From contig SOJU01000259.1 in assembly GCA_004376465.1 (NCBI GenBank), positions 1-35,815 on the forward strand: a stretch of 35,815 bases of DNA. The letters run 5' to 3'. Shown one piece after another: positions 16,945 to 25,626 of this stretch. Numbering within the stretch: the first letter of the stretch is position 1; every line of letters starts with the position of its first letter. Made by a program: the position numbers and the translations under genes. The DNA is from Anaerolineales bacterium (lineage in GTDB: Bacteria > Chloroflexota > Anaerolineae > Anaerolineales > E44-bin32). The notes beneath the pieces were generated by a model. The model searched no databases, was not told where the DNA came from, and worked only from the letters and a program-made list of their open reading frames with translations.

Positions 16945-17367
16945 TCACTTGATATCTATCTCACGGGGGGTTGCTTTGGGGAGAACGACCTTTAAAAACC
17001 CATCGCTGTACGTTGCTTCGATCTTGTCAGAATCAACGCGCAATGGAACTTTAACCTCGGAAGCGAATTCGCCGTAATCGATTTCCATCTGGTGATAGGT
17101 TTTACAGATGTTGGTATCTTGGCGGGTCCCGCGGATAGATAAGACCTGGTGCTCAAAGATTACAGATATGTTCAAACCACGCATGCCGGCAATCTCAACA
17201 ACCACGACAATCTCATCATCAGTTTCCAGAACATCGGTAGGGGGACGCCAAGCATGGGATCGCCGTACAACACGCCAACCCAAACCTTCTAAGGCCTGTC
17301 GATCCCAGGCGTCACTCTCACCCGACATTTTCAACACCCATTGTTTTGAATCGTACTCCTTATCCAT
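16945..17367 (-). CDS. Hsp20/alpha-crystallin family small heat-shock protein
   Basis: The 140-residue protein has an alpha-crystallin domain from about residue 48. Recognisable parts are PPTDVLETDDEIVVVVEIAG, LSIRGTRQ and YSDGFLKVVLPK. The C-terminus ends IDIK, the I-x-I motif that docks neighbouring subunits. It holds unfolded proteins for refolding. The start is the ATG ending at 17367, with AGGTG 8 nt upstream; a GTG three codons earlier is less likely. It precedes lon by 111 bp on the same strand, forming a proteostasis pair. Confidence 0.93.
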   Translation of the reverse strand: MDKEYDSKQWVLKMSGESDAWDRQALEGLGWRVVRRSHAWRPPTDVLETDDEIVVVVEIAGMRGLNISVIFEHQVLSIRGTRQDTNICKTYHQMEIDYGEFASEVKVPLRVDSDKIEATYSDGFLKVVLPKATPREIDIK

Positions 17368-17409
17368 AATTCGCACACCTCTCGGAGCGTCTGCAACCGA
17401 ACATAAATC

Positions 17410-17435
17410 ATTCTACCACAGCGGTACACCGTCAA
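17410..17435 (-). promoter_or_regulatory. Possible promoter for hsp20
   Basis: On the minus strand an extended -10 (TGGTAGAAT, hexamer at 17410-17415) lies about 43 nt before the hsp20 start. TTGACG (17430-17435) is 14 nt upstream of it, which is short for a -35, so the extended -10 probably carries the contact. I found no CIRCE inverted repeat. Confidence 0.4.
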
Positions 17436-17582
17436 AGAAACAACGATATTGCGACCATCACTGGTCTGCGAGAGATCATTCACACCATGCTAAAACCCCT
17501 TCCAACATTCCGAAAAGCAGTTCTTCATACCTGAGTGAGGTCCAATTGTTTTAATCGATTGGGTTGGTATCCTAAGCAACTT

Positions 17583-17625
17583 AAAGTACAATTTCATGAA
17601 GACGAAAATCGATTAGCTGTACTTT
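17583..17625. repeat. Inverted repeat ahead of the cyclic-nucleotide-binding gene
   Basis: AAAGTACA (17583-17590) and TGTACTTT (17618-17625) are exact inverted copies, 27 nt apart. The right arm is 21 nt before the ATG at 17647. The spacer also holds the palindrome TTCATGAA. It could be an operator for a dimeric regulator or a leader stem-loop. Confidence 0.45.
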
Positions 17626-17646
17626 GGTGCAGCGTCGGAGGGTACT

Positions 17647-18093
17647 ATGGACCATACAGAGGTTCTCGGGTCCGTCGAGTTATTTGAAGGCATCACTCCT
17701 GCCGAGTTGCAGGCTATTTCCCTAATTAGCAAAGAAGTCACATTTAAAAACGGTGATGTCATCACACAACAGGGCGAAACCGGAGATGAACTCTACATTG
17801 TCCTGGATGGATTCGTTGAAGTTCTCCACAGTGGAACTGCGCCGGAGCAATCGCCCCGCACCATCGTCCACCTGGGAAAAGGTCAGATATTCGGTGAGAT
17901 GGCGCTGGTGGACCATGGCCCTCGCTCAGCAACGGTGCGCGCGGCTTCCGATCCGACGAAGGTGCTTACGATCCATTGTGCAGACTTCGAGCAAGAATGC
18001 GAGGAAAACCACCACCTGGGGTACGTTGTCATGCGCAACATCGCGGCAGACCTATCCTTCAAACTCCGTCATCGCCACTTTGCCGACCGCTGA
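17647..18093 (+). CDS. Cyclic-nucleotide-binding domain protein
   Basis: The 148-residue protein is essentially one cNMP-binding (Crp-type effector) domain. LFEGITPAEL opens it, GDELYIVLDGFVEV is the central beta-barrel, and FGEMALVDHGPRSATVRA is the phosphate-binding cassette with its conserved Glu and Arg. There is no C-terminal helix-turn-helix, so it is not a complete Crp-family transcription factor. GGAGGG lies 4 nt upstream of the ATG. It is co-transcribed with the small gene at 18103, 9 nt downstream. It is one of only four plus-strand genes in the window. Confidence 0.9.
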   Translation: MDHTEVLGSVELFEGITPAELQAISLISKEVTFKNGDVITQQGETGDELYIVLDGFVEVLHSGTAPEQSPRTIVHLGKGQIFGEMALVDHGPRSATVRAASDPTKVLTIHCADFEQECEENHHLGYVVMRNIAADLSFKLRHRHFADR

Positions 18094-18102
18094 GGTGTAG
18101 AA

Positions 18103-18312
18103 ATGCCCGCAATCTACAAAGTGAGTTATGTCGTTCCGGGAGAAGATCATCCGGGAGCGATTCTAAACAGCGAGACATCACCACACCAAGGAGATGTGAT
18201 CTCGCTTGGTTCAAGCGATTTCGAGGTAATTGAAGTAATCGATCTCGTTCCACCTCGCGGAGATTTCCATTATCTTCACGCGACTCTCGTGCGGAAATCT
18301 AAAAAAGCCTGA
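18103..18312 (+). CDS. Small beta-rich protein of unknown function
   Basis: I cannot name this family. The 69-residue product is soluble and strand-rich; VSYVVPGEDHPGAI, GSSDFEVIEVIDLVPPRGDF and HYLHATLV look like a conserved single-domain fold. AGGTGTAGAA is close upstream. It starts 9 nt after the cNMP-binding gene and is followed by a good terminator, so these two genes form a closed transcription unit. A role linked to that sensor is likely but unproven. Confidence 0.7.
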   Translation: MPAIYKVSYVVPGEDHPGAILNSETSPHQGDVISLGSSDFEVIEVIDLVPPRGDFHYLHATLVRKSKKA

Positions 18313-18332
18313 ACCCCCCTCTCAGGATTTTT
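18308..18332 (+). terminator. Intrinsic terminator of the cNMP unit
   Basis: CCTGA (18308-18312, containing the stop codon) pairs with TCAGG (18322-18326), followed by A and five T residues (18328-18332). It ends the plus-strand pair just before the convergent minus-strand gene at 18334. Confidence 0.75.
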
Positions 18333-18333
18333 G

Positions 18334-19089
18334 TCAGAATTCAATCTTCATGAAATCCTCGGCCAGGCGGACATCACCGGAGAAAGTACCCCTCGCCTCT
18401 TCCACCAACTTAGCCACATCAGTATCACCCACAGGGTAGTGGATCAGAACTAAGCTCTCCACTCCCGCATCACGGGCTGTTGCCCCTGCCTGAGCGGCTG
18501 ATGAGTGACCGATGCTTTCACCAGTGGCTTCATGAATGAGCACACCTGCTCCCTGGGCGAGGTTAATAACAACCTGACAAGGCTCTGTATCACATGAATA
18601 GACGATTACCTTTCCGGTTGACGTAGCCTCAATTCGTAACCCGATCGTCGGAACTACATGACAAACAGGCGAGGAGTAGATCGTCACCTCACCTTGTTCG
18701 AGGACCCGCACACGCTCATTCTCCGGAAGGCGATGAAATGCCACCGGGAAGAAACCCGGCCAATCGCCCCATTGGAAAAAGCCCATTAAGTCCTCGACCC
18801 TCTCTAAGCAATGATGCAGCCCAAATATGCGTAAAGCCTCGCGTCGCCCCTCAAGCCACATGCTCATGAGAAGCAGAGGCAAGCCGCTAATATGATCTGG
18901 ATGGAAATGCGTCAGGACAATATCCGTGATATCCCCTAATGGTATTCCTACACGCTCGAGTCGCAGCATAGGCGCGGTGCCACAATCGATTAATACAGCA
19001 CCATCCCCTGTTTGGATAATCATGTGCGAATTATCGTGCTTAAGATCAGGGATTGCTGCAGCAGAACCGAGGATGATTAATTCAGGCAT
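18334..19089 (-). CDS. Metallo-beta-lactamase fold hydrolase (RNase Z-like)
   Basis: The 251-residue protein has the zinc motif THFHPDHISG near residue 60, further ligands in PVCHVVP and YSCDTEPC, and a final LIHYPV histidine. The N-terminal LGSAAAIPDLKHDNSHMII resembles the RNase Z/arylsulfatase branch of the superfamily. An exosite for tRNA is not evident, so a small-molecule substrate is as likely. It begins 3 bp after the ABC permease gene on the same strand and is the last gene of that unit. Confidence 0.88.
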   Translation of the reverse strand: MPELIILGSAAAIPDLKHDNSHMIIQTGDGAVLIDCGTAPMLRLERVGIPLGDITDIVLTHFHPDHISGLPLLLMSMWLEGRREALRIFGLHHCLERVEDLMGFFQWGDWPGFFPVAFHRLPENERVRVLEQGEVTIYSSPVCHVVPTIGLRIEATSTGKVIVYSCDTEPCQVVINLAQGAGVLIHEATGESIGHSSAAQAGATARDAGVESLVLIHYPVGDTDVAKLVEEARGTFSGDVRLAEDFMKIEF

Positions 19090-19092
19090 AGT

Positions 19093-20538
19093 CTATGATC
19101 CAGAAAGCAGCCATACAGCGATGCGCGGGGTCAAGAATACCTCGAGAAACGCAGCGGCAATAAGGAGTGGTAGGACAATTCCGATCGATATTCTTGCCCA
19201 TTCTGCAAGCGAAGTTGTCCATCCCTCTCCTAACGAGCTCCCCTTAGGAAGGCTGATCGCAGCCATTCCCAGCTGCAAGATAGCCGCACCGGCGAGGATC
19301 GCAGCTGGAACCTCGAGGATCGCATGCGGTAACACAAGCGCAGTTATGTACTGGAAGGCACCTTGCCCGGCCTGCGTCAAGGAGCCCGCAAAGTAGCCTG
19401 TTATCATCAAGGGTGCCATTAAGAGAATTTCCGCCAGGACACCGAAAGTAAAAATACCCAAAATCGTCGCCAAGATGAACGCTCGAATGTTCGCCCAGAG
19501 GATCTTTACCACCCCGCTAGGCGTAAGCATCCCAAATTCACGCAAGATCTCTAGCCAATCTTTATCAAGCGCATTAACATCAAAAATCTCGGTTGGCAAT
19601 CTAAACACATCTGCCTGTTTATAACCCACAAAGAAGCCTGTTAAGAGAATAGCTGAAGTTATGAGTATTGGAAACCTTATGCGCTTTAATGATTTCGAGA
19701 ACAGTCCACCATACCACTCCAAGGGGTTCCGGGCGCCAGAGAGAAACGATGACCAGAAGCGCCTACCTGTCCCGCGTAGATCGAGTACATCAAGCTCGCG
19801 GGCAAGGAGCTCCTCACGATTGAAGAGTCGCAGCCCCATCCGTGTCAGGACAATCGCGATGAGCATCAGAGCAAGCACGATCCACCACAGAATATGATAG
19901 AGTCCCCAGAACATGATCATGCTTTCACCCATGATCAGCATAGCCACTGGAATGATAATAAAAGAAGCCAATAAGTTCGCAGCACGCACAGAGGTGGTCA
20001 ATGACGAAATCACGACCGCGCCGCTGACCATTACCATCGCTTGGATTGTAGTTAGCGAAAGGATCTGTATCAACAACTGAGCTGAAGGAACCCACTGTAC
20101 TTTAACCAATAATCCAATCAGATAGACGGTGATGCCCAAGTATGCAGCCGCGAGCGGAGGGACAAGCGAGGCTGCCGTCTTCCCCAGGTAAAGCTGACCA
20201 TCGGATAAAGGAGTCGCTAGAAGCGGCTCCAAAGTTTGTCTTTCGCGCTCCCCGGCGAAGCTCTCCAAAGCGATAACGATTGAAATCGAGATTGGAAAAA
20301 AACCGACAACCATTAACAGGAAAGGGATCAGACGTTCGCCAATGATCGGCGCACCGTAGCGGCCTACGAAGTCAACCGCCTGACTTGCTGTGAAGTTCAT
20401 TAATAATGGGAAGAACAAAGTCAGCAGAAGAATCGGCGCCAGTACTCGCCAATCCCGAAACTGATCCCTGATTTCCCGGCGCGCGACGATCCATGCACCA
20501 CTGAACAGAGTCGTAGGGGTTGAAGCCTCAGCGGCCAT
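19093..20538 (-). CDS. ABC-2 type permease fused to a SpoIIM-like domain
   Basis: The first ~270 of 481 residues form an ABC-2 permease with six helices; ESFAGERERQTLEPLLATPLSD is the typical NatB-type amphipathic element. From about residue 300 the protein reads as a stage II sporulation protein M (DUF95) domain, with PLMITGYFAGS and the hallmark VLPHAILEVPAAILAGAA. I set the start at the ATG ending at 20538, overlapping the ATPase gene by 11 bases, with GAGGGGGTGG upstream. A 34-residue in-frame extension inside the ATPase gene is unlikely. The substrate is unknown. Confidence 0.85.
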   Translation of the reverse strand: MAAEASTPTTLFSGAWIVARREIRDQFRDWRVLAPILLLTLFFPLLMNFTASQAVDFVGRYGAPIIGERLIPFLLMVVGFFPISISIVIALESFAGERERQTLEPLLATPLSDGQLYLGKTAASLVPPLAAAYLGITVYLIGLLVKVQWVPSAQLLIQILSLTTIQAMVMVSGAVVISSLTTSVRAANLLASFIIIPVAMLIMGESMIMFWGLYHILWWIVLALMLIAIVLTRMGLRLFNREELLARELDVLDLRGTGRRFWSSFLSGARNPLEWYGGLFSKSLKRIRFPILITSAILLTGFFVGYKQADVFRLPTEIFDVNALDKDWLEILREFGMLTPSGVVKILWANIRAFILATILGIFTFGVLAEILLMAPLMITGYFAGSLTQAGQGAFQYITALVLPHAILEVPAAILAGAAILQLGMAAISLPKGSSLGEGWTTSLAEWARISIGIVLPLLIAAAFLEVFLTPRIAVWLLSGS

Positions 20539-21478
20539 CAACCACCCCCTCTTGTGAATCATCCTCTCGCACCACCTGCAGGTAAACTTCCTCCAGGCTC
20601 CGCTCGACCCTGGAGAGCGTAACCACTGGAATTCCGGCATTCGCCAACGAACTCAGGGTCTTCGGGTTGATTACTTCTGGCTGTGACGTGCTGTACCGAA
20701 CCCAGTTGACCCCTGAAGCGATTTCTACGATCCCCTCTGGAAGGTGCTTGAGCGCTCCGTCCACAGAACACGCCAATCGCAGCTCCATCACCGGATCGCC
20801 AACCATCTTCCGCTTGAGATCATCCGGAGAATCATTGGCGATGATCTTTCCTCTGCGGATGATCGCAATTCGATCTGCGAGAGCCTCCGCCTCAAACAGG
20901 TTATGCGTGCACACGATGATCGCCCGATCAGCCGACCTCAATTCGACAATACTGCTGCGGACATGGTGCGCACTCTCTGGATCCATCGCTGAAGTGGGTT
21001 CATCTAAAAGTAAAATCTGCGGTTCATGCAGCAAAGCTCGCACGAGTGCTAATTTCTGTCGCATCCCTTTTGAGTACTGACCAAGGCGGAGCTCGGCAGA
21101 TTCCAGCAGCTTATACTCACCCAGGAGAGTGCGGGTCCTTTGTTGGATCGTAGAAGAATCTATGCCGTAGACACTCCCAAAGAAATCGAGGTATTCAGCT
21201 GCGCGCATTCTCGTATATAGACCGTGTTGTTCCGTCAGCAAACCTACAACGCTGCGCACAGCGACTTGATCATGGGCAATATCATATCCAGCGATTTTGG
21301 CGCTGCCACTTGTCGGCTTCAGGATCGAGGCCAGCATCCGAATCGTCGTTGTTTTTCCTGCTCCGTTCGGGCCTAGCAACGCGAGGATCTCTCCCGGCTT
21401 TACGTGGAGTGACACATCATCCACTGCCGTGAAGGTCCCAAACATTTTACAAAGGGATTTAGCTTCGATACTGCTCAT
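20528..21478 (-). CDS. ABC transporter ATP-binding protein
   Basis: The ~316-residue ATPase has Walker A GPNGAGKTTT, a Q-loop (GLLTEQHGLYTRM), the signature YSKGMRQKLALVRAL in place of LSGGQ, Walker B ILLLDEPTSAMDP, and the H-loop in CTHNLFEAE. The C-terminal ~90 residues match the accessory domain of Nat/ABC-2 exporters. It partners with the permease encoded just downstream. A GTG (21481) directly before the ATG is an alternative start. The leader from the promoter at 21494-21523 would be only about 9 nt. Confidence 0.94.
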   Translation of the reverse strand: MSSIEAKSLCKMFGTFTAVDDVSLHVKPGEILALLGPNGAGKTTTIRMLASILKPTSGSAKIAGYDIAHDQVAVRSVVGLLTEQHGLYTRMRAAEYLDFFGSVYGIDSSTIQQRTRTLLGEYKLLESAELRLGQYSKGMRQKLALVRALLHEPQILLLDEPTSAMDPESAHHVRSSIVELRSADRAIIVCTHNLFEAEALADRIAIIRRGKIIANDSPDDLKRKMVGDPVMELRLACSVDGALKHLPEGIVEIASGVNWVRYSTSQPEVINPKTLSSLANAGIPVVTLSRVERSLEEVYLQVVREDDSQEGVVDGR

Positions 21479-21493
21479 CACTCAACTCGGCGC

Positions 21494-21523
21494 ATTATAG
21501 CAAGATCTTCCACAAACCTTCAA
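21494..21523 (-). promoter_or_regulatory. Promoter of the ABC exporter unit
   Basis: On the minus strand a perfect TATAAT (21494-21499) follows TTGAAG (21518-21523) with an 18-nt spacer. Transcription would begin about 9 nt before the ATPase start codon, giving a near-leaderless message. Confidence 0.65.
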
Positions 21524-21691
21524 TCATCCTTCCGTCCCAAGCAAAACTGGGCAATCTCAAAGCTTCGCCCGAACACGCAAACAGAGCTTGCGCAATTCAG
21601 AATACGGCCTCCTGGCCGCGCAACTTCCTTTAATTCGATAGTTTATTGGTTTTTCTGGAGTCAGGAAGCGCTGCTTTCGCTCGCACGTGAA

Positions 21692-21723
21692 AACCTCCCG
21701 CATGTTAAAACCTGCGGGAGGTT
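21692..21723 (-). terminator. Terminator-like hairpin after lgt
   Basis: An 11-bp perfect stem (AACCTCCCGCA at 21692-21702 with TGCGGGAGGTT at 21713-21723) closes a 10-nt loop, 101 nt past the lgt stop. On the minus strand the stem ends in GGTTTTC, giving a short T-run. It probably ends the long cluster that runs from the xer-like gene. Confidence 0.65.
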
Positions 21724-21823
21724 GGATGTGTGATGCCGATGGGGTGACACACGGGCCAACCCCTACGATTTAATACTATGGTGGGGGTGGTATGGACAGT
21801 GGACTCTTCCTCCAGATCAAATA

Positions 21824-22624
21824 TTAAGCCGTACTCCCCTTGCGATGGCGCAAAAAGATAACCAAACCACTGGCGATGGCGATAAGAAGCATAAATCCTT
21901 GATTGAAATTGATCCCAAAAAGTGGAACATAATCTAATCGAATAAATTCCAGCAAAAGTCGACCTAGCGGATACGTGATCAAATACACCAGGAAGAGATC
22001 TCCGGATTTCAAACGATCTCCGAATCTACGCCATACCCAAAGGAGAAAGAACATATTGAGTAGATTCCAGATGGACTCATACAGGAAGAGCGGATGGAAA
22101 TACTCAAAAGCCGCATATCCCGGAATGCGATTCTGGGGAGCTATGTAAATCCCCCAAGGAAGATCGGTTGGGGGGCCATAAAGCTCCTGATTGATGTAAT
22201 TACCCCAGCGGCCGATGGCCTGGGCTAAGGCAATTCCAGGGGCGGCGGCGTCGAGCAGCGTCCCTATCTTTATCTTATTGCGCTTGGAAAAGATATAGAT
22301 ACCCAGAACCCCGCCGATGATCGCTCCAGGCATGGCCAATCCCCCTTCCCACGTGGTGAGGATCATTAACGGGTTCTGCAAATAATCCGCAGTTGTGATC
22401 CCGGAATAACGCGATGGCGTTAATACGTGGTAAAGACGCGCCCCGATGACGCCAAAGATCAGCACCCATGTTAGAGCATCCCAGACAATCTCGGGGTCCT
22501 CCCCCATCTGACGCAGCATCCAACGTGCGATGTACGTGGCCATGACAACCCCGAACATGATGATCATGCCGTAGTAACGAAGATATAGGAATCCAAGGTG
22601 GATTCCGTATTGATCAAAAGACAT
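21824..22624 (-). CDS. lgt: Prolipoprotein diacylglyceryl transferase
   Basis: The 266-residue, seven-helix enzyme transfers diacylglycerol from phosphatidylglycerol to the lipobox cysteine of prolipoproteins. The Lgt signature GRWGNYINQELYG is intact near residue 140. HPLFLYESIWN and RLLLEFIRLDYVPLFG supply the other conserved positions. AGGATAA lies 7 nt from the ATG. It starts 4 bp after the CDP-alcohol phosphatidyltransferase, which may help make its phospholipid substrate. It is the last gene of the long cluster. Confidence 0.96.
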   Translation of the reverse strand: MSFDQYGIHLGFLYLRYYGMIIMFGVVMATYIARWMLRQMGEDPEIVWDALTWVLIFGVIGARLYHVLTPSRYSGITTADYLQNPLMILTTWEGGLAMPGAIIGGVLGIYIFSKRNKIKIGTLLDAAAPGIALAQAIGRWGNYINQELYGPPTDLPWGIYIAPQNRIPGYAAFEYFHPLFLYESIWNLLNMFFLLWVWRRFGDRLKSGDLFLVYLITYPLGRLLLEFIRLDYVPLFGINFNQGFMLLIAIASGLVIFLRHRKGSTA

Positions 22625-22628
22625 TGGA

Positions 22629-23243
22629 TTATCCTTTACGTGCTTGCCGGCGGACGCTGACGATTCGCTGAAGCGCGGTGATATTTGCGAGAATTGCGAT
22701 TAAAGCTACACCAATCCACGGGTATCCAAATATTAAACTAGGGACAAGGATGATGAACCTCTCGAAGCGGGTTAACATCCCCCCCTTCGCCTCATACCCC
22801 AGGCTCTGCGCACGTGCTCGAATGTAAGATACCAGGATAGACCCTGCTGTTGCCGCAAATACCAGCATCGCCAGGGTTAAATTCAAATCCTGGACAGCGT
22901 AGAAGAGCAACCCGGCGTATATGACCAATTCTGAATATCGATCGGTGACTGAATCAACAAACGCTCCGAAATCACTCGGCTCACCCCGCAATCGCGCCAT
23001 AGTCCCGTCGAGTGCATCGATTGCTCCCATTGAGAGCAGAATTAATCCGCCAACCAGAAAGGAACCAACGGCCACGAAATACGCGCCGATCAAGTTCCCT
23101 ACTAAACCCGAAATCGTTAATGTATTCGGAGTGATCCCTAATCCATTAAGGAAGCCGCCGATCGAGTCGAGAAAGTCCTTAAACCGAATCCGAAGTGCAT
23201 CAGATAAAGTAATATTTTCTTCACGTTGTGTCGATTCATCCAT
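22629..23243 (-). CDS. CDP-alcohol phosphatidyltransferase
   Basis: The 204-residue membrane enzyme carries the complete family motif D76-x2-D79-G80-x2-A83-R84-x8-G93-x3-D97-x3-D101, which binds two metal ions. About six helices are predicted. It exchanges CMP of a CDP-lipid for an alcohol. The product could be phosphatidylglycerol phosphate (PgsA) or a phosphatidylinositol phosphate; RYSELVIYAGL after the motif is common in both. Sequence alone does not decide the alcohol. It lies between ftsK and lgt, 4 bp from lgt. Confidence 0.9.
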   Translation of the reverse strand: MDESTQREENITLSDALRIRFKDFLDSIGGFLNGLGITPNTLTISGLVGNLIGAYFVAVGSFLVGGLILLSMGAIDALDGTMARLRGEPSDFGAFVDSVTDRYSELVIYAGLLFYAVQDLNLTLAMLVFAATAGSILVSYIRARAQSLGYEAKGGMLTRFERFIILVPSLIFGYPWIGVALIAILANITALQRIVSVRRQARKG

Positions 23244-23306
23244 GCGCTATATTCCCACCTCATTCAGGATTTTCGAAAGGTATGCTAACCGTAGATATTA
23301 TAGTGG

Positions 23307-25559
23307 TCAAGTCGAGTCTTCGTTTTCTTCACCTGCGTTAGCTGGAGCTGATGGTTCATCATCTGTCCCCATCAAGACCTCGCGGGTTCTTCCACCAGCC
23401 TGCGGGCGACCAACAACGCCTAATTCTTCCAATTGGTCCATCAACCTTGCCGCCCGAGGGTAGCCAATTCTCAGGCCGCGTTGGAGTAGTGAGGCGCTGG
23501 CTTCATTGCGCTGCCTCACTAATTCGATCGCTTGCTCAAGAATCTCATCTTGATCCCCAAGAGAGGCCTGGCGGTGAAGCAGCTCTTCCCATGGCGCTTC
23601 TTCAGCTTCAGGAGATTCATCACCAAGTTCCTTTTGCCAATAAGCCTTCAACCGCTCGATTTCCCCATCGGTCACATAAACCCCTTGCAAGCGAACCGGA
23701 ACGCTCGCTTCCGGGGAGAGGAAGAGCATATCACCCTTCCCCAGCAGTGTCTCAGCGCCAGAAGTATCGAGGATGACACGTGAATCAATGCCGGAGGCGA
23801 CAGCGAAGGAAATCCTGGCGGGGAAATTCGCTTTAATCAAACCGGTTAGAATGTCTGTGCTTGGGCGCTGGGTAGCGACGACGAGATGAATCCCAGTGGC
23901 GCGCGCCATCTGTGCTAGTCGAACGAGTGTGTGCTCTGTCTGATCCGGCGCCATCATCATCAAATCCGCCAGCTCATCGATCAGGACAACGATGCGCGGC
24001 AAACGCTCAACATCTTTCTTTCGTCTGGTTTTCCGATTGTGCATTTCGATATCGCGCGCTTTGGTGGCCTCCAGGAGTCGGTAGCGCCGATCCATCTCAA
24101 CCGTACACCAGCGCAAGACTCCTACAATTCGCTCTAATTCTGTCTCGACCTTGCCGAACAGATGAGGAAGTCCATTAAAGCGTATCAATTCAACCATTTT
24201 CGGATCGATCATCACCAGGCGCATGTCTTCCGGCGTGTTATTTATCGCCAGACAAACAGCGATCGAGGCAATGGATACCGACTTACCAGATCCGGTCGTC
24301 CCGGCAATGAGAAGATGCGGCATTGCCGTCAGGTCGGTGGCGACCGCTGCGCCAGCCACGTCTCTGCCCAACCCCAACACTAATGGAGACGAGATCGACT
24401 GAAAGGCATCTGTTTCCAAAATCGGCCTTAGCCGAACTATCGATGGCTTGCGATTGGGCACCTCGATACCCACGTACGCCTGTCCAGGAACCGGAGCTTC
24501 GATACGCAGGCGTGGAGAGGAGAGTGCTAAAGCCAGGTCGTTTGCAAGAGCAGATATCTGAGAGACACGCACTTTCTGCTGTTGAACCACACCATCCGTG
24601 CCTTTATGCTCAACATAACCGGGCTCAACTGCAAACTGCGTCACCGATGGTCCAGTACGAAAATTAACAACTCGCGCTGGTAAGCCAAACTCTGCCAGTG
24701 TTTTTTCGATCAACCCTGCAGCAAGGTTAATCTCCCTTGACGTAACGGTCCCTTTTTTTTCATGATCGAGAATATCCAGCGTTGGCAGCCGGGGATCACG
24801 CTTTGTGGGTTGGCTTGGTTTTTCATCCGAGGTTTGCACAACCTGGAAGTTCTTCCGGAATTCCCGCGGGAGCCTGCGAACAGACTGGGCTTTAACTGGT
24901 TTTTGCGAATCTTGCTGTACCTCCGAAGGTTCTGTTCCAGCGAAATTTCCTTTCTCCGGCACAGGGGGAGTACCGTCAATCGTAGAAGACCCTAACCCGT
25001 CGATCGTCCGCTTGAGGAAATCCCCCACCCCAAGAAACAGAGAAACGATAAAGATCAAACCTAGCACAAGAACCCGACCGAAGCCACCAAAAATGTCACC
25101 CATAAGCCGGGCAAGCCCCCAGCCCACGATGCCCCCGCCAGAGCCTGCCTCCGCCTCGGCTAGCCCCATCCCGCTGAAGGTCGACATTAGAGCCAGGGCA
25201 GCGAAGAGAGCGATTTCCAACGAAACGACTCGAAGCCAGGGTACCTGAACCCAATCACCGCGGCGTTTCCGGATTGAAAAGTAGACAGGAATACCAAGAA
25301 GGATCGGAGCCAGAAAGGCCCCATAACCCAATCCCGTTCGTAAAAGCTCAATAAGTGGGTCTATCAAGCCACCACGAGTGAGGCCGAAGAGCCCTAGCAG
25401 GATAATTATCGCAACAGCAATAAGAGCAACTGCGGCTAAATCGCCCATCGAATCCATGAGTGTTTCGAGCAGGAGATGTGATTCCGGTCCTACTCGATCG
25501 TCTGGAATTTCCTTATTGCTTGAGCTGTTCTTAGTTTCTTTCTTTTTCATATCAGTCAA
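23307..25559 (-). CDS. ftsK: FtsK/SpoIIIE family DNA translocase
   Basis: The 750-residue protein has a four-helix membrane anchor (residues about 35-190), a short charged linker, the FtsK alpha domain, a RecA-like motor with Walker A GTTGSGKSVSI and Walker B RIVVLIDELADLMMM, and a gamma winged helix (ASLLQRGLRIGYPRAARLMDQ). The motor pumps chromosome DNA through the septum. The linker is much shorter than in E. coli FtsK and closer to SpoIIIE/SftA-length proteins. The start is TTG or the ATG three codons later. XerD activation by FtsK-gamma is known, which matters because the nearby xer-like gene lacks catalytic residues. Confidence 0.95.
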   Translation of the reverse strand: MTDMKKKETKNSSSNKEIPDDRVGPESHLLLETLMDSMGDLAAVALIAVAIIILLGLFGLTRGGLIDPLIELLRTGLGYGAFLAPILLGIPVYFSIRKRRGDWVQVPWLRVVSLEIALFAALALMSTFSGMGLAEAEAGSGGGIVGWGLARLMGDIFGGFGRVLVLGLIFIVSLFLGVGDFLKRTIDGLGSSTIDGTPPVPEKGNFAGTEPSEVQQDSQKPVKAQSVRRLPREFRKNFQVVQTSDEKPSQPTKRDPRLPTLDILDHEKKGTVTSREINLAAGLIEKTLAEFGLPARVVNFRTGPSVTQFAVEPGYVEHKGTDGVVQQQKVRVSQISALANDLALALSSPRLRIEAPVPGQAYVGIEVPNRKPSIVRLRPILETDAFQSISSPLVLGLGRDVAGAAVATDLTAMPHLLIAGTTGSGKSVSIASIAVCLAINNTPEDMRLVMIDPKMVELIRFNGLPHLFGKVETELERIVGVLRWCTVEMDRRYRLLEATKARDIEMHNRKTRRKKDVERLPRIVVLIDELADLMMMAPDQTEHTLVRLAQMARATGIHLVVATQRPSTDILTGLIKANFPARISFAVASGIDSRVILDTSGAETLLGKGDMLFLSPEASVPVRLQGVYVTDGEIERLKAYWQKELGDESPEAEEAPWEELLHRQASLGDQDEILEQAIELVRQRNEASASLLQRGLRIGYPRAARLMDQLEELGVVGRPQAGGRTREVLMGTDDEPSAPANAGEENEDST

Positions 25560-25626
25560 TGCGGACTGTCAAATAACGACCGGGCGCGCTCTGCTGCACA
25601 CCCGGTGCGCGCAGGATAATCCGCGG

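Larger units (their letters stand above)
21482..21823. other. 342-bp gap between lgt and the ABC exporter unit
   Basis: This gap holds the ABC promoter (21494-21523) and the terminator-like hairpin (21692-21723). Between and around these I see no convincing reading frame, RNA gene or repeat. Confidence 0.6.

Noticed and set aside
17368-17646. Search for a CIRCE or sigma-32-type element ahead of hsp20
   Set aside because: No TTAGCACTC-N9-GAGTGCTAA type repeat or heat-shock -35/-10 pair was found; only a modest extended -10.
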